Origin: Bradyrhizobium sp. ISRA430
GTDB taxonomy: Bacteria; Pseudomonadota; Alphaproteobacteria; Rhizobiales; Xanthobacteraceae
Length of the DNA stretch: 64,000 nt
Reading direction: 5' to 3'
Assembly: GCF_029909975.1 (NCBI RefSeq)
Contig: NZ_CP094516.1
Coordinates: forward strand, 3,286,001 to 3,350,000
The first letter of the stretch is position 1; each line of letters starts with the position of its first letter. This document shows, piece after piece, positions 24,397-33,128 of this stretch. The notes below the pieces were generated by a model, which saw nothing but the letters and a program-made list of their open reading frames with translations, was not told where the DNA came from and ran no database searches. The position numbers were made by a program, and so were the translations under genes.

Positions 24397-26919
24397 CTAG
24401 TAATTCGGCCCGAGCGCGATCTTCGTGATCGTGCCGTTCCGGACGCCGATGCGCCATTCCGCCGCGCCGTTGGCGAACTGGGCGATGTAGATGTCGCTGT
24501 CGAGCGCGGTGACGCCGCGGAACGAGACCGCGCGCAGCGCCCCGAGCCGCGCCAGGATCGCTTGGTCGAATGGAAGCTGCTGACGCGTGATATTTGCAAC
24601 CTCAGTGGTCATGTGGTCGTAGTCGGGCTCACCTTTGCCGACCCCCTCGATGTAGCGCCGCAGCATCTCCTCACCATTGGCGATCGGAACGGCACGACGC
24701 GCGGCGCGCCCCGGCTTCGCTCCCACTGTCGAGGCCTCGACATTGTGGAAGCGCGTCTGCCGGCCCGGAAGCAGGATCTCCAGGCATCGCCCCGACTTGT
24801 CGGCAATGACCCACGGACTGTTCACCGTGGTCATGTGGGCCCACGACATGTTGGCCCTGACGGGGCTCTCCGTCCTGCGATTGCCATCAGCATCGAGATT
24901 GAAGACCTGAATGTCGTCGCCCATTTCGTTATAGACCATGATCCTGATCGGCGACCTACCGGCGCGGCCGCGCACACTTGCCTCTTCCGAACAGGCGACG
25001 ATGCCGCCGAGCTCGTCATTGCCGTCAGGACGGAAGAGCACGTCGGCCGCCTTGCCGTCGGGCTCGAGCAGTAGGCGGAATTCCGCCGTGCCGTTCTCGA
25101 ATTTCGCACCATAGATGTCGTAGCCGCCAGGACCGACGCCGCGGAAGAAGATCGACTCCACCGCGCCGAGCGCCAGGAACGTCGCGTGCAGCTCGTCGAG
25201 TTGCAGATGGATCTTCGCCGCAAGCGGCGCGCTCATGCGATCGTAGTTCGGCGTACCGCGGCGCATGTCCTCGATCCCGCGCAGGATCACCTCCTTGCCG
25301 CCGGCGGCGGGGACCTGCTCCCGGAAGCGATCCGGCACCTCGGCGATCCGGCGCGCGAAGTCCGCTTCGATCGCCCTGGCGACAGCGGCGTCGATCCGCG
25401 GCGCGAGGCGGGCGCCGGAAACCGTGTTCTGGAGCAGCACGCGCGTCACCTTCGCCTGCCCGTCACGCAGGAAGATCAGGAGATTGTCGCCCCGGATGGA
25501 GAATGCGTCAGCGCCTTCCGCGAGAAGCGCGGATCGGCCCAGTACGGTTTCCTGCACCTGAAGCCCATCGCCATCGCGCTGGACCGTGAGCACCCGGTTC
25601 GGCGCGAGCCGGTACCAGCCGACATATTGATCGAGCGGCGCCGCATCGGAGGCCGATGTCGGCATCTCCGCAATGCGGGAAGCGCGCACGTCGCGGCCGT
25701 TGAAATGCAGCATCAATTCGGACGATCGGCGTTCCGCATCGATCGGGAACGTAATCTCGCCAAACGTAGCCGGGTAGGATGCCGTGCCGTCGCTGGCAAC
25801 CGTCAGCCGCAGCTTGCGCTGCCCGGTGATCTGTCCGTACAGCTCATCGCCCTCCCGGAAGATCGCAAATACCGAGGCGGGGCCCATGGCGTAGAAATTG
25901 ACGAAGGGACGGTAGTGCTGCGCCGGCGCCTCGCCGAGGTCGGCGACAGCAGGCACCGGATCCTGCGTGCGATAGGCGATCATCCCGATCGACACGATCA
26001 CGGCCGGCGCGATCGCGGCCGCGATCCACAGCCGTTTGAGCCAGCCGACCGCCGCCGGCAGCGCCGCCGCCGCGATGATGCGCTCGACACGGGCGCGCAC
26101 GGTCGAGGCCCGCGCCATCGCGAGCTCCACCGGCCGCGGCTTCACGCTCGTTGCGACATCGAGCAGGATTTCGGCGTAGGACAGCCGGTCGTCGATGACT
26201 TCGATCGCCTGGGCGTCGCTGATGATCTCGGCAAGCTCGGCGAGGTGCGCGAGCTGCCACCACGCGAACGGGCTGAACCAGAACACCGCACGGTTGAGCG
26301 CGGCGAGCAGCAGGACGTAGAAATCGCGATTGGCGACATGCGCGCTCTCGTGCGCCAGCACCGCGAGGCGCTTTTTCGCATCCCAGCCGGCGAATTGCGG
26401 CGGCACAAGGATGGTCGATCCAAAGGTGACAGGACCGCCGACGTCGCGGCTGATGCGCACGTCGGCATCGATTCTCTGCGGACAGCCCATCGGCTTCGCC
26501 GCGCGCGCCAGCCGCCAGGTCAGGCAGAGGCCGATGGCAAGCCGTAGCAAGAGCAGGCCGGCGACGCCGGCATAGACAATCGTCGCCACCAGCCACCAGT
26601 CGACCGACGGACCGCTCCTCGGCGGCAGTACGACGGGAGTGCCGGTCGCGACCGGCAGGGCCGGCTGCGGCGTTTCCAGCATCGAGATGTCAGCGGGCCA
26701 GAGATCGTCCGGCATCACCGCCACGGACATGGGCAACCGCGCGATGGTGAGCGTCGGCCAGTGCATGACGAAGGGCATCGCCAGCGATGCCAGGAGCACG
26801 ACGACCCAGGCCGTCATGTGGACGTGCGGATTGTGCGCACGAAACAGGTTGAGACCGAACCAGACGACGCCTCCAAGCACGAAGGAGCGGAGTGCCGCCT
26901 CTGCCAGAGTTGCGATCAT
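24397..26919 (-). CDS. BlaR1-like M56 family membrane metallopeptidase
   Basis: 840 aa from ATG 26919, overlapping blaI by ATGA. N-terminal membrane spans (several within residues 1-240) carry the zinc protease motif HESAH at 190-194, then a further span near 210-230. A transmembrane segment near residue 330 precedes a long periplasmic part. This lacks the penicillin-binding domain of classical BlaR1. Instead there are barrel-like domains and, at the end, two copies of a module of about 85 residues. In BlaR1 systems the protease cleaves the BlaI repressor on sensing a signal; here the signal is unknown. Confidence 0.88.
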   Translation of the reverse strand: MIATLAEAALRSFVLGGVVWFGLNLFRAHNPHVHMTAWVVVLLASLAMPFVMHWPTLTIARLPMSVAVMPDDLWPADISMLETPQPALPVATGTPVVLPPRSGPSVDWWLVATIVYAGVAGLLLLRLAIGLCLTWRLARAAKPMGCPQRIDADVRISRDVGGPVTFGSTILVPPQFAGWDAKKRLAVLAHESAHVANRDFYVLLLAALNRAVFWFSPFAWWQLAHLAELAEIISDAQAIEVIDDRLSYAEILLDVATSVKPRPVELAMARASTVRARVERIIAAAALPAAVGWLKRLWIAAAIAPAVIVSIGMIAYRTQDPVPAVADLGEAPAQHYRPFVNFYAMGPASVFAIFREGDELYGQITGQRKLRLTVASDGTASYPATFGEITFPIDAERRSSELMLHFNGRDVRASRIAEMPTSASDAAPLDQYVGWYRLAPNRVLTVQRDGDGLQVQETVLGRSALLAEGADAFSIRGDNLLIFLRDGQAKVTRVLLQNTVSGARLAPRIDAAVARAIEADFARRIAEVPDRFREQVPAAGGKEVILRGIEDMRRGTPNYDRMSAPLAAKIHLQLDELHATFLALGAVESIFFRGVGPGGYDIYGAKFENGTAEFRLLLEPDGKAADVLFRPDGNDELGGIVACSEEASVRGRAGRSPIRIMVYNEMGDDIQVFNLDADGNRRTESPVRANMSWAHMTTVNSPWVIADKSGRCLEILLPGRQTRFHNVEASTVGAKPGRAARRAVPIANGEEMLRRYIEGVGKGEPDYDHMTTEVANITRQQLPFDQAILARLGALRAVSFRGVTALDSDIYIAQFANGAAEWRIGVRNGTITKIALGPNY

Positions 26920-27308
26920 TCTTTCTTCACTCCCCTCGCCTTCTTCGCCTTGGCCACCTGGTCCGCCAACGTGCGCAGTTGTTGCTGGTCGAGCATCGCG
27001 TTGTCCACCATGCCGACGAGGACCTCCTCGATCGAGCCGTTGCAGAACCAGTCGACGATGCGCTGCACGGCCTTGGCGGCCACGCGCGCGCGCGGCTCGG
27101 CGGCGTGATAGACGTAGGTGCGTCCGTCCACCGTGTGCCGCGCATAGCCCTTCTCCTCCAGCCGGCGCAGCACGGTGCGCACGGTCGATTCCTTCAGACG
27201 CCGCGACAGCCGCTCGCGCACGACCTCGGCCGTCACCGGACCGTGGGCCCAAACCAATTGCATGACCTCGCGCTCGAGGTCGCCCAGTTCGGGCAAACGA
27301 TCGTCCAT
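26916..27308 (-). CDS. blaI: BlaI/MecI/CopY family transcriptional repressor
   Basis: 130 aa. Winged-helix repressor: LGDLEREVMQLVW, then VTAEVVRERL and a recognition part STVRTVLRRLEEKGYA, all typical. BlaI dimers sit on TACA-type dyads until cut by the partner metallopeptidase. The gene overlaps the M56 gene by 4 bases, the usual pair. A dyad operator lies 31 bp upstream of its ATG (27339), so it should repress itself. Confidence 0.92.
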   Translation of the reverse strand: MDDRLPELGDLEREVMQLVWAHGPVTAEVVRERLSRRLKESTVRTVLRRLEEKGYARHTVDGRTYVYHAAEPRARVAAKAVQRIVDWFCNGSIEEVLVGMVDNAMLDQQQLRTLADQVAKAKKARGVKKE

Positions 27309-27338
27309 GGTGCCTGACCTTGCGGTTGGAAGTTTCTT

Positions 27339-27360
27339 GTAACGCTACAGACCGTCGCAT
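27339..27360 (-). promoter_or_regulatory. BlaI operator candidate at the blaI promoter
   Basis: GTAACGCTACAGACCGTCGCAT, with a TGTA-ACGC-TACA dyad at 27338-27349. It lies 31 bp before the blaI ATG. The same 22-bp element, 18 of 22 identical, occurs before the DUF1800 gene at 24285. Confidence 0.65.
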
Positions 27361-27472
27361 ATACGGACGCGCGGCGCAACGGCGATTCCACCTGAAATGG
27401 TATCGCCGTGCTGACCTAACCGCAGGCCGCCAGGGGCCGGCGTGATCACGCTATGCGAAACTTCAGGAGGTC

Positions 27473-27567
27473 GTCATGCCCGGGCTTGCTGTCTTCGCTG
27501 AAGCTTCGCCGGCCCAACATCGAAGGCCCGGCGAAGCCGTGGCGGAGCCGGGTCCCGGGCATCCACG
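27473..27567. repeat. Intergenic palindromic repeat (CATGCCCGGG type)
   Basis: Starts GTCATGCCCGGG, ends CCCGGGCATCCACG, with an internal GCTTCGCCGG..CCGGCGAAGC inverted pair. Similar ends are in the elements at 36781, 57336, 61394 and 62539. The rest of the 413-bp gap (27309-27721) holds the blaI operator and nothing else I can support. Confidence 0.6.
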
Positions 27568-27721
27568 TTCTTTGCGCCGCGCGGAAGGCGAGGATGGCCG
27601 AGGCGAGCGGAAGCGACGCCGTCCTTCAGACGGCTCTGCCTGGCCATGAAGATCGCGGAAGCGTCAGCACACTAAGTGAGTGCCCGCGTCACATGCGATT
27701 GCGCGACCGGGGCCGGGCCGC

Positions 27722-29377
27722 TCAGTAATGCGGCTCGTACATCTGGGAGGTGACCTGGCCCATCAGGTCGTTGGGCGCGGGTCCATCCGCCAGCCCGCGC
27801 TGGTAGGCCACTTGCGCGACGGCGGCGGCGATGCGCGCCGAGACCTCGCGGATGCGGGGCAGCGCCGGATAGAGGCTGCCCTGTGCGAGGTCCTCCTTGC
27901 CGACGCAATCGGCGAGCGAATGCGCAGCCGCCATGAACATCTCGTCCGTTACCAACCGCGATCCGCTGGCGATGACGCCAAGCCCGACGCCGGGGAAGAT
28001 GTAGGAGTTGTTGCCTTGGCGCGGCACGAAGGTGCGGCCGCTGAGCGTCACGGGATCATAGGGGCTGCCGCAGGCGAACAGCACGCGGCCTTCGGTATAG
28101 CGATAGGCGTCCTCCGCCGAGCATTCGGCCTTCGAGGTCGGGTTGGAGAGCGCGAACACGATCGGCTTTTCGTTGAGCTCAGCCATCGCCTTGAGCACGT
28201 CGGGCGTGAAGGCGCCGCCGACCGCGGCAACGCCGATGATCGTCGTCGGCTTCAGCGTCCTGATCGCGGTGAGGAAGTCGGCGATCGGCGCCTGGTCGGC
28301 ATGGGCATAGCGCAGCTTATGGCCGGAGAGCCCTGCGCGGCCGTTGACGACGAGGCCGCGGGAATCCACCAGCCAGTTGCGCCTGAGCGCTTCGGCTTCC
28401 GAAGCGCCCTCCGCCATCATGGCCGAGACAACGAGATCGGCGATCCCGGTCGCCGCCTCGCCTGCGCCGAGGAACAGGATCTTCTGGTCCCTGAGCTTGC
28501 CGCCAGAGACCTTCAGCGCCGAAAACAGGCCGGCAAGCGCGACCGCCGCGGTGCCCTGGATGTCATCGTTGAAGACGCAGGCTTCGTCGCGATATTTGTG
28601 CAGCAGCTTGAACGCCGAGTGGTTGGCGAAATCCTCGAACTGGATCAGCACGCCCGGGAACGTATTCCGTGCCGCCTGCATGAACTCGTCGACGAAGCTG
28701 TCATAGGCCTCGCCCGTGAGCCGCCGCTCGCGCAGGCCGAGATAATAGGGATCGTTCAGGAGCTCTTCATTGTTAGTGCCGACGTCGAGCACGATCGGCA
28801 GGCACTGCTCCGGATGCACGCCGGCGCAGGCCGAATAGAGCGAGAGCTTGCCGACCGGAATGCCCATTCCGTTGGCGCCGAGATCGCCGAGGCCGAGGAT
28901 GCGTTCGCCGTCGGTCACGACGATCAGCTTCGCCGGATAGGGCCAGTTCTTCAGGATCTCGGCGATCTGGCCGCGATCGCGCGAGGAGATGAACATGCCG
29001 CGCGGCCGCTGGAAGATCAGGCCGTATTTCTGGCAGGCGAGTCCGACCGTCGGTGTGTAGATGATCGGCTGGATCTCGTCGATGTTGTCGCAGACGACGC
29101 GGAAGAACAGCGTCTCGTTGCGATCATGCAGCGCGTTCAGCGCGACGTATTTCTCGAGGTCGGTCGGCAGCGTGCGCAGATTTGTAAGCACCCGCTCGGC
29201 CTGCGTTTCCATGGTCAGCACGCAGGGCGGCAGCAAACCGCGCAAACCGAGCGCGCCGCGTTCCGCTTCCGTGAAGGCGGTGCCCTTGTTGAGCAAGGGA
29301 TCGCGCAAGAGCGTCATGCCATGCAGCGCGGTGGAAGATGATGTCGAGTGGGCACTGACCCGGTTAGGTCTATTCAC
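27722..29377 (-). CDS. NAD-dependent malic enzyme
   Basis: 551 aa from GTG 29377, selected because GGGGGAATTC precedes it; the longer frame to 29506 lies over intergenic sequence. Oxidatively decarboxylates malate to pyruvate, important for feeding the TCA cycle. Length and motifs match the SfcA/NAD-malic type: IIYTPTVG with the catalytic Tyr, GLGDLGANGMGIPVGK, FEDFANHSAF, VFNDDIQGTAAV, and the NAD site FLGAGEAATGIADL. There is no phosphotransacetylase domain as in the MaeB type. Confidence 0.93.
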   Translation of the reverse strand: MNRPNRVSAHSTSSSTALHGMTLLRDPLLNKGTAFTEAERGALGLRGLLPPCVLTMETQAERVLTNLRTLPTDLEKYVALNALHDRNETLFFRVVCDNIDEIQPIIYTPTVGLACQKYGLIFQRPRGMFISSRDRGQIAEILKNWPYPAKLIVVTDGERILGLGDLGANGMGIPVGKLSLYSACAGVHPEQCLPIVLDVGTNNEELLNDPYYLGLRERRLTGEAYDSFVDEFMQAARNTFPGVLIQFEDFANHSAFKLLHKYRDEACVFNDDIQGTAAVALAGLFSALKVSGGKLRDQKILFLGAGEAATGIADLVVSAMMAEGASEAEALRRNWLVDSRGLVVNGRAGLSGHKLRYAHADQAPIADFLTAIRTLKPTTIIGVAAVGGAFTPDVLKAMAELNEKPIVFALSNPTSKAECSAEDAYRYTEGRVLFACGSPYDPVTLSGRTFVPRQGNNSYIFPGVGLGVIASGSRLVTDEMFMAAAHSLADCVGKEDLAQGSLYPALPRIREVSARIAAAVAQVAYQRGLADGPAPNDLMGQVTSQMYEPHY

Positions 29378-29544
29378 GAATTCCCCCAGGGAGTTTCTTA
29401 TTGGACCGCAAACATTGTCGGCCAGCACCGCATGGAGATCAAGGATGTTGCCACGTATGCACGATTGTGATCTCGCACCGCAGCGAGATCTCCGTAAATA
29501 CCGCAAATCGCGTGCGGCGAAAAGTTCGCCGCGAAGCTCCCACC

Positions 29545-29640
29545 CCTCATGGTGAAGAGCGCAGAACGCGCGTCTCGAACCATGAGGCCCCGATCTCGCC
29601 CGCGGCCATCCTTGGAGACGCCCGTGTGCATTGGATCAAC
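29545..29640. repeat. Dispersed intergenic repeat
   Basis: CCTCATGGT (29545-29553) pairs with ACCATGAGG (29579-29587); between them is GCGCGTCTCGAAC, as in the repeat at 2687. The right half (CCTTGGAGACGCCCG) also matches that family. It lies upstream of the malic enzyme gene. Confidence 0.6.
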
Positions 29641-29653
29641 GCCGTCCTGTGCC

Positions 29654-29950
29654 TCACGAACCGATGCCCCCCGCTTCACCAATCCGGTTAAGCGGCTGCT
29701 TCGGTTCTCTTGCCGGATATGCCACGTCAAATCTCCACAGGCAGAATCCGAAGGCTCCACCTAGGACTGCGCCAGCGATTGCGCTCGCGGCAACGAAATG
29801 AAGGTGGTTTTGTGGGTGTACGAAGAAGATCAATTGAGTGACGAACCTAACGTAGGTGGTCAATGCTCCTAAGAGAGTCGGTTTAAGCGAATAACACAGT
29901 CCACTAGCGCGCAAGTGGTTGGCTGCACTTAGTCGAAGCGTCGCGCTCAT
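29654..29950 (-). CDS. Small membrane protein overlapping the repeat-protein gene
   Basis: 98 aa. The ATG at 29950 lies 47 bases inside the end of the 916-aa protein gene, in another frame, so it is probably coupled to it. A hydrophobic helix is likely at residues 50-72 (HFVAASAIAGAVLGGAFGFCLW) and another at about 27-45. Composition is lower in GC than the chromosome, like the upstream gene. I do not recognise it. The translated region could be chance, but it has a coherent membrane span. Confidence 0.45.
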   Translation of the reverse strand: MSATLRLSAANHLRASGLCYSLKPTLLGALTTYVRFVTQLIFFVHPQNHLHFVAASAIAGAVLGGAFGFCLWRFDVAYPAREPKQPLNRIGEAGGIGS

Positions 29951-32654
29951 TTAGCTCGAATAGCAATGGCCCGCCACTAGGTCCTTTCGCGATCATGCGA
30001 CCGAGCCGTGGAAATGCCGCAAGGCCCGATACACCACGGGCAGAGTTAAAGTCTTCAATGATTTTCAGAGTTGCTCCGTCGAATGAATAACCTCCGAGTG
30101 ACGTTTCGATGATGTTGAGCCCGGCGAATTTCGAAGCAACAATCTGGCGCACTGAACCGACAACTTCGTCAGAACCGTTAGCCACTTGCTCCACGCCGAG
30201 AGAGTCTTTTCGCACTACGAACAAACCTTCGTCGCCACCTGCCAAGATACCTTGATCTCCCTGTGCCTCGGCGAACGCTCTGATGGAACGCATTGGACCA
30301 TGAATATCGTCTAGTCTTCTCGCTTGCCCTTGCTGACTGACTGAGTAGATACCGAGGTTAGTCCCGAACAGAACGTCGCCAGTTTCCGGTTCGAATGTCG
30401 TGAGCACAATTGCTTCCCGCGGCAGTCCCGCGACAGATCGCCAACGCCTGTCCGGCGTGATCATGAACCATCCATCGTTCCACACATAGACCGTCTGGAA
30501 GCGGCGGACGGAAAAAAAGCTTTTTGCCCCATAGGTGTGCGTCCGGTTTGAAAAATGGAAAATCCCAGGAAAATATTGCTTGATGCCCTCCGCGTCGAAG
30601 GGAGCCAGAGCGCCATCGTGCCGCATCAAGAACAGCCCGTGCCAATTCCCAACGATCGGACCTCCAAACCAAGGCGCATCAACGATCGCTTCAATGTTGC
30701 TCCTTCTAACCGGGGTATCCGTCCGGCGATAGCTGGTTCCCTCCATGTGGATCATTTTGATCGGCCCCCCGGAGTTGCCGTCCACAACCAGGACGGATTC
30801 TATCGACGGAAAGACCCCGAGAATCTCGCTGTACTGAAGGGTCGCTAGTTGCTGGACCGATAGATCTGAACTGATAACGCTTTCCAATGTCCCGCCGGCG
30901 ACTACGCCCCCAGACCATGGCAATTGAACGAGATCGCGCGTGAACTGGCCGCCCCGACTTTCTAGTTGCCTGATTGTATCGTCCGGACCGAGAGAGAAGA
31001 GACCTTTCACAGTGTCGAACAACAATTGACGACCATCCGGCGCCTCGATCATCCGGCCCAGAGCGAAGCCGATCGACTCCCCGTCGGTGCCTGATATCGG
31101 CCTCAAGCAAAGGTTTGATCGCGAAATCTTGCTTTCGAGCTCTTGCTGATCACGACAGATATGGTCTCGACTGTGCTGGGAGTCGACCGCAAGAAACAGG
31201 CCGTATCGCCCTGTCAGGATCATTTCGCCGGTTGCAGGATTTGCTCCGTTGGAAAATCCCAGCCAGCCCAGGCCAATATGATCTCCACCGGCAACCGGCG
31301 TGGCGTTGAGGTTCGCATCCAGGCTGAACAGACCGGCGCGCGTGGAAACCAGTGCCACGGCGGATTCCGGCCAATCCGCGATTTCAGCCATTGGCAAACC
31401 CTCGACCGGAAAGGGCATTGAGAGCGCGACCATGTTTCCCTCTGGCCGCAGTTCGAACCATCCGGATCTCGTGACGACCAAGACCCGCTTGATCGACGGT
31501 AGATCGTACACGCGTGGCAAATCACCAAGTCGATCTCGGCCGCCATCCACTACCGGCCTTATTGCCTTTCCGTCGTAGAGGAAAAAACCTTCAGGAGCTT
31601 CAATGAGACTTCGACCAATGGTTGGAAGATCTTGTATTCGCCCATACCTGAAGAGATCGGGCCGAGGTAACCCGAGGCGTCCTCCCGGAACGTCTTCGAG
31701 TTGTCCATCACGCGCGAAGCGCCGCCAGCGCATCTTTGCATCGAACCACCCGCCGGCGGCGTAGGTCAGGATTTGCCCGAACAGGCGAGATTCGGAGAAA
31801 GACAATCCGGCGCCGTTTGAACTGGTGGTTGCCAGAACCTCAGCCGAGAATTGCGGATCTCCCGTACTCACGTTTTTGCGGATCGCAACAACGGATTTTT
31901 GCGCTATGAGCAAGGCCACGCCGGCCGCTTCAATGAGACGTCCGTAGTCGTCCTTGCCGATGCTCCCGACGTCCTGCCATCGGCCGTCGTCGGTGACGAT
32001 ATGGATCTTCCGGTCGAGATCAAGGATGACGGCAGCCGAAAGCAAGGGTGCATCATGAATGCTATAGATTCCGCGTATTCCATGAGCAGTCATTTGTTCT
32101 TCCGACATCCAGGTGCGGAGCGATCGGTCTTCCACGACCTTCGGTAATCCTTGGCCGGAGACGACGACCGTCAGCTTTTGCCGCGGCAACAGAAACAGAC
32201 CTAGACTTGCTTGGTCAGAGCGAGGGTTATCGTCCTCGATGGGAGCGAACTGCTCAGTATCCGGACGAAGGACCGAAATTCCGCCTACGTGGCTAACCGC
32301 TACGACTCGCCGGCTCCACGGCTCAATGACAAACCGCCCCTTATCAAGAAAGTTGTGCGGAAAGGCGCCATGATATGGCACCAGCCTGCGCTCAGCATTG
32401 ATCGTCCATTGTCCGCCCCGATTGACTGGAGTGAAGACAGGTCCAGGAAGACCTGGAATGAGAAATACATCTTCGCTTATTCGCCAGGCTTCATTGGCGT
32501 CCTTCTCTGTGGGAGCACCGTCCCTCACGGGGACGACGCAGAAACGGTCACTTGGCTGCGCCAGGGTAGCTCCCATTGGACAAGCGAGAATTAGCGCGGT
32601 GAGCAGGCCAGCCGCTCCACTCTTGTGACGATCTCTATGTGTCCTGCCGAGCAT
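29904..32654 (-). CDS. Large exported repeat protein, probable beta-propeller
   Basis: 916 aa, with a signal peptide (residues about 13-33, LTALILACPMGATLAQP). A short motif returns about ten times, usually as glycine, aromatic or Leu, Phe/Tyr, then beta residues: EGFFLYDG, SGWFELRPEG, AGLFSLDAN, YGLFLAVDS, KGLFSLGPD, HGLFLMRHDG, DGWFMITPD, LGIYSVSQQ, EGLFVVRKD and LGGYSFDG. Spacing of 45 to 70 residues suggests propeller blades. No catalytic domain is seen. The stretch is clearly lower in GC than its surroundings, which suggests transfer. No close relative comes to mind. Confidence 0.75.
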   Translation of the reverse strand: MLGRTHRDRHKSGAAGLLTALILACPMGATLAQPSDRFCVVPVRDGAPTEKDANEAWRISEDVFLIPGLPGPVFTPVNRGGQWTINAERRLVPYHGAFPHNFLDKGRFVIEPWSRRVVAVSHVGGISVLRPDTEQFAPIEDDNPRSDQASLGLFLLPRQKLTVVVSGQGLPKVVEDRSLRTWMSEEQMTAHGIRGIYSIHDAPLLSAAVILDLDRKIHIVTDDGRWQDVGSIGKDDYGRLIEAAGVALLIAQKSVVAIRKNVSTGDPQFSAEVLATTSSNGAGLSFSESRLFGQILTYAAGGWFDAKMRWRRFARDGQLEDVPGGRLGLPRPDLFRYGRIQDLPTIGRSLIEAPEGFFLYDGKAIRPVVDGGRDRLGDLPRVYDLPSIKRVLVVTRSGWFELRPEGNMVALSMPFPVEGLPMAEIADWPESAVALVSTRAGLFSLDANLNATPVAGGDHIGLGWLGFSNGANPATGEMILTGRYGLFLAVDSQHSRDHICRDQQELESKISRSNLCLRPISGTDGESIGFALGRMIEAPDGRQLLFDTVKGLFSLGPDDTIRQLESRGGQFTRDLVQLPWSGGVVAGGTLESVISSDLSVQQLATLQYSEILGVFPSIESVLVVDGNSGGPIKMIHMEGTSYRRTDTPVRRSNIEAIVDAPWFGGPIVGNWHGLFLMRHDGALAPFDAEGIKQYFPGIFHFSNRTHTYGAKSFFSVRRFQTVYVWNDGWFMITPDRRWRSVAGLPREAIVLTTFEPETGDVLFGTNLGIYSVSQQGQARRLDDIHGPMRSIRAFAEAQGDQGILAGGDEGLFVVRKDSLGVEQVANGSDEVVGSVRQIVASKFAGLNIIETSLGGYSFDGATLKIIEDFNSARGVSGLAAFPRLGRMIAKGPSGGPLLFELNERDASTKCSQPLAR

Positions 32655-33128
32655 CTCTTAAGGCTCCTGCGCCATCAGTCACGGCTTGCCGCAGCACTCA
32701 ATGCAGAGCCCCAAGGCCCCCCAAACCGATGAAAGCACCAGCGATGCGAGAACCAAGCGGGACGGCTGCTGGGCAGGCAAGAGAAGCGCGATCTGAGCGG
32801 CATGGCGCACTAATCACTAGAGATTTCCCGGATAAGTTGCACAGTCAATCATGGGAACACGTTAACCCGATGTCAGTTCTCCACTCGTCGCGAGGAAATG
32901 GTTACCGGGTAGCTATGCCGCTGTTCGCAATGTTCTTCAAATGCGGACAAATATGCCGCCGCCCCCTGCCGCTGCTCCATCAGTTTCGGCCGACGGAGCA
33001 CAGCCGCGAAGTGGGGCTGAGCGAGACAGCGCAACTGCGGGCAATCCCGACCACGGACCAGCCGATTTCGCGACGCTTCATGGACTCGCGCCGCTAGTGC
33101 CATGTTAGCTTCGGCTTGCGCGGCGATG
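32655..33128. other. Gene-free stretch of lower GC
   Basis: Upstream of the repeat-protein gene. Frames here (for example 32639-33097) have no convincing ribosome site and no protein-like pattern. I see no terminator, RNA gene or repeat. It belongs to the same lower-GC block as 29654-32654. Confidence 0.55.

Noticed and set aside
32639..33097. 152-codon frame in the low-GC gap
   Set aside because: No start signal, no protein-like pattern, and the first bases overlap the signal sequence of the repeat-protein gene.
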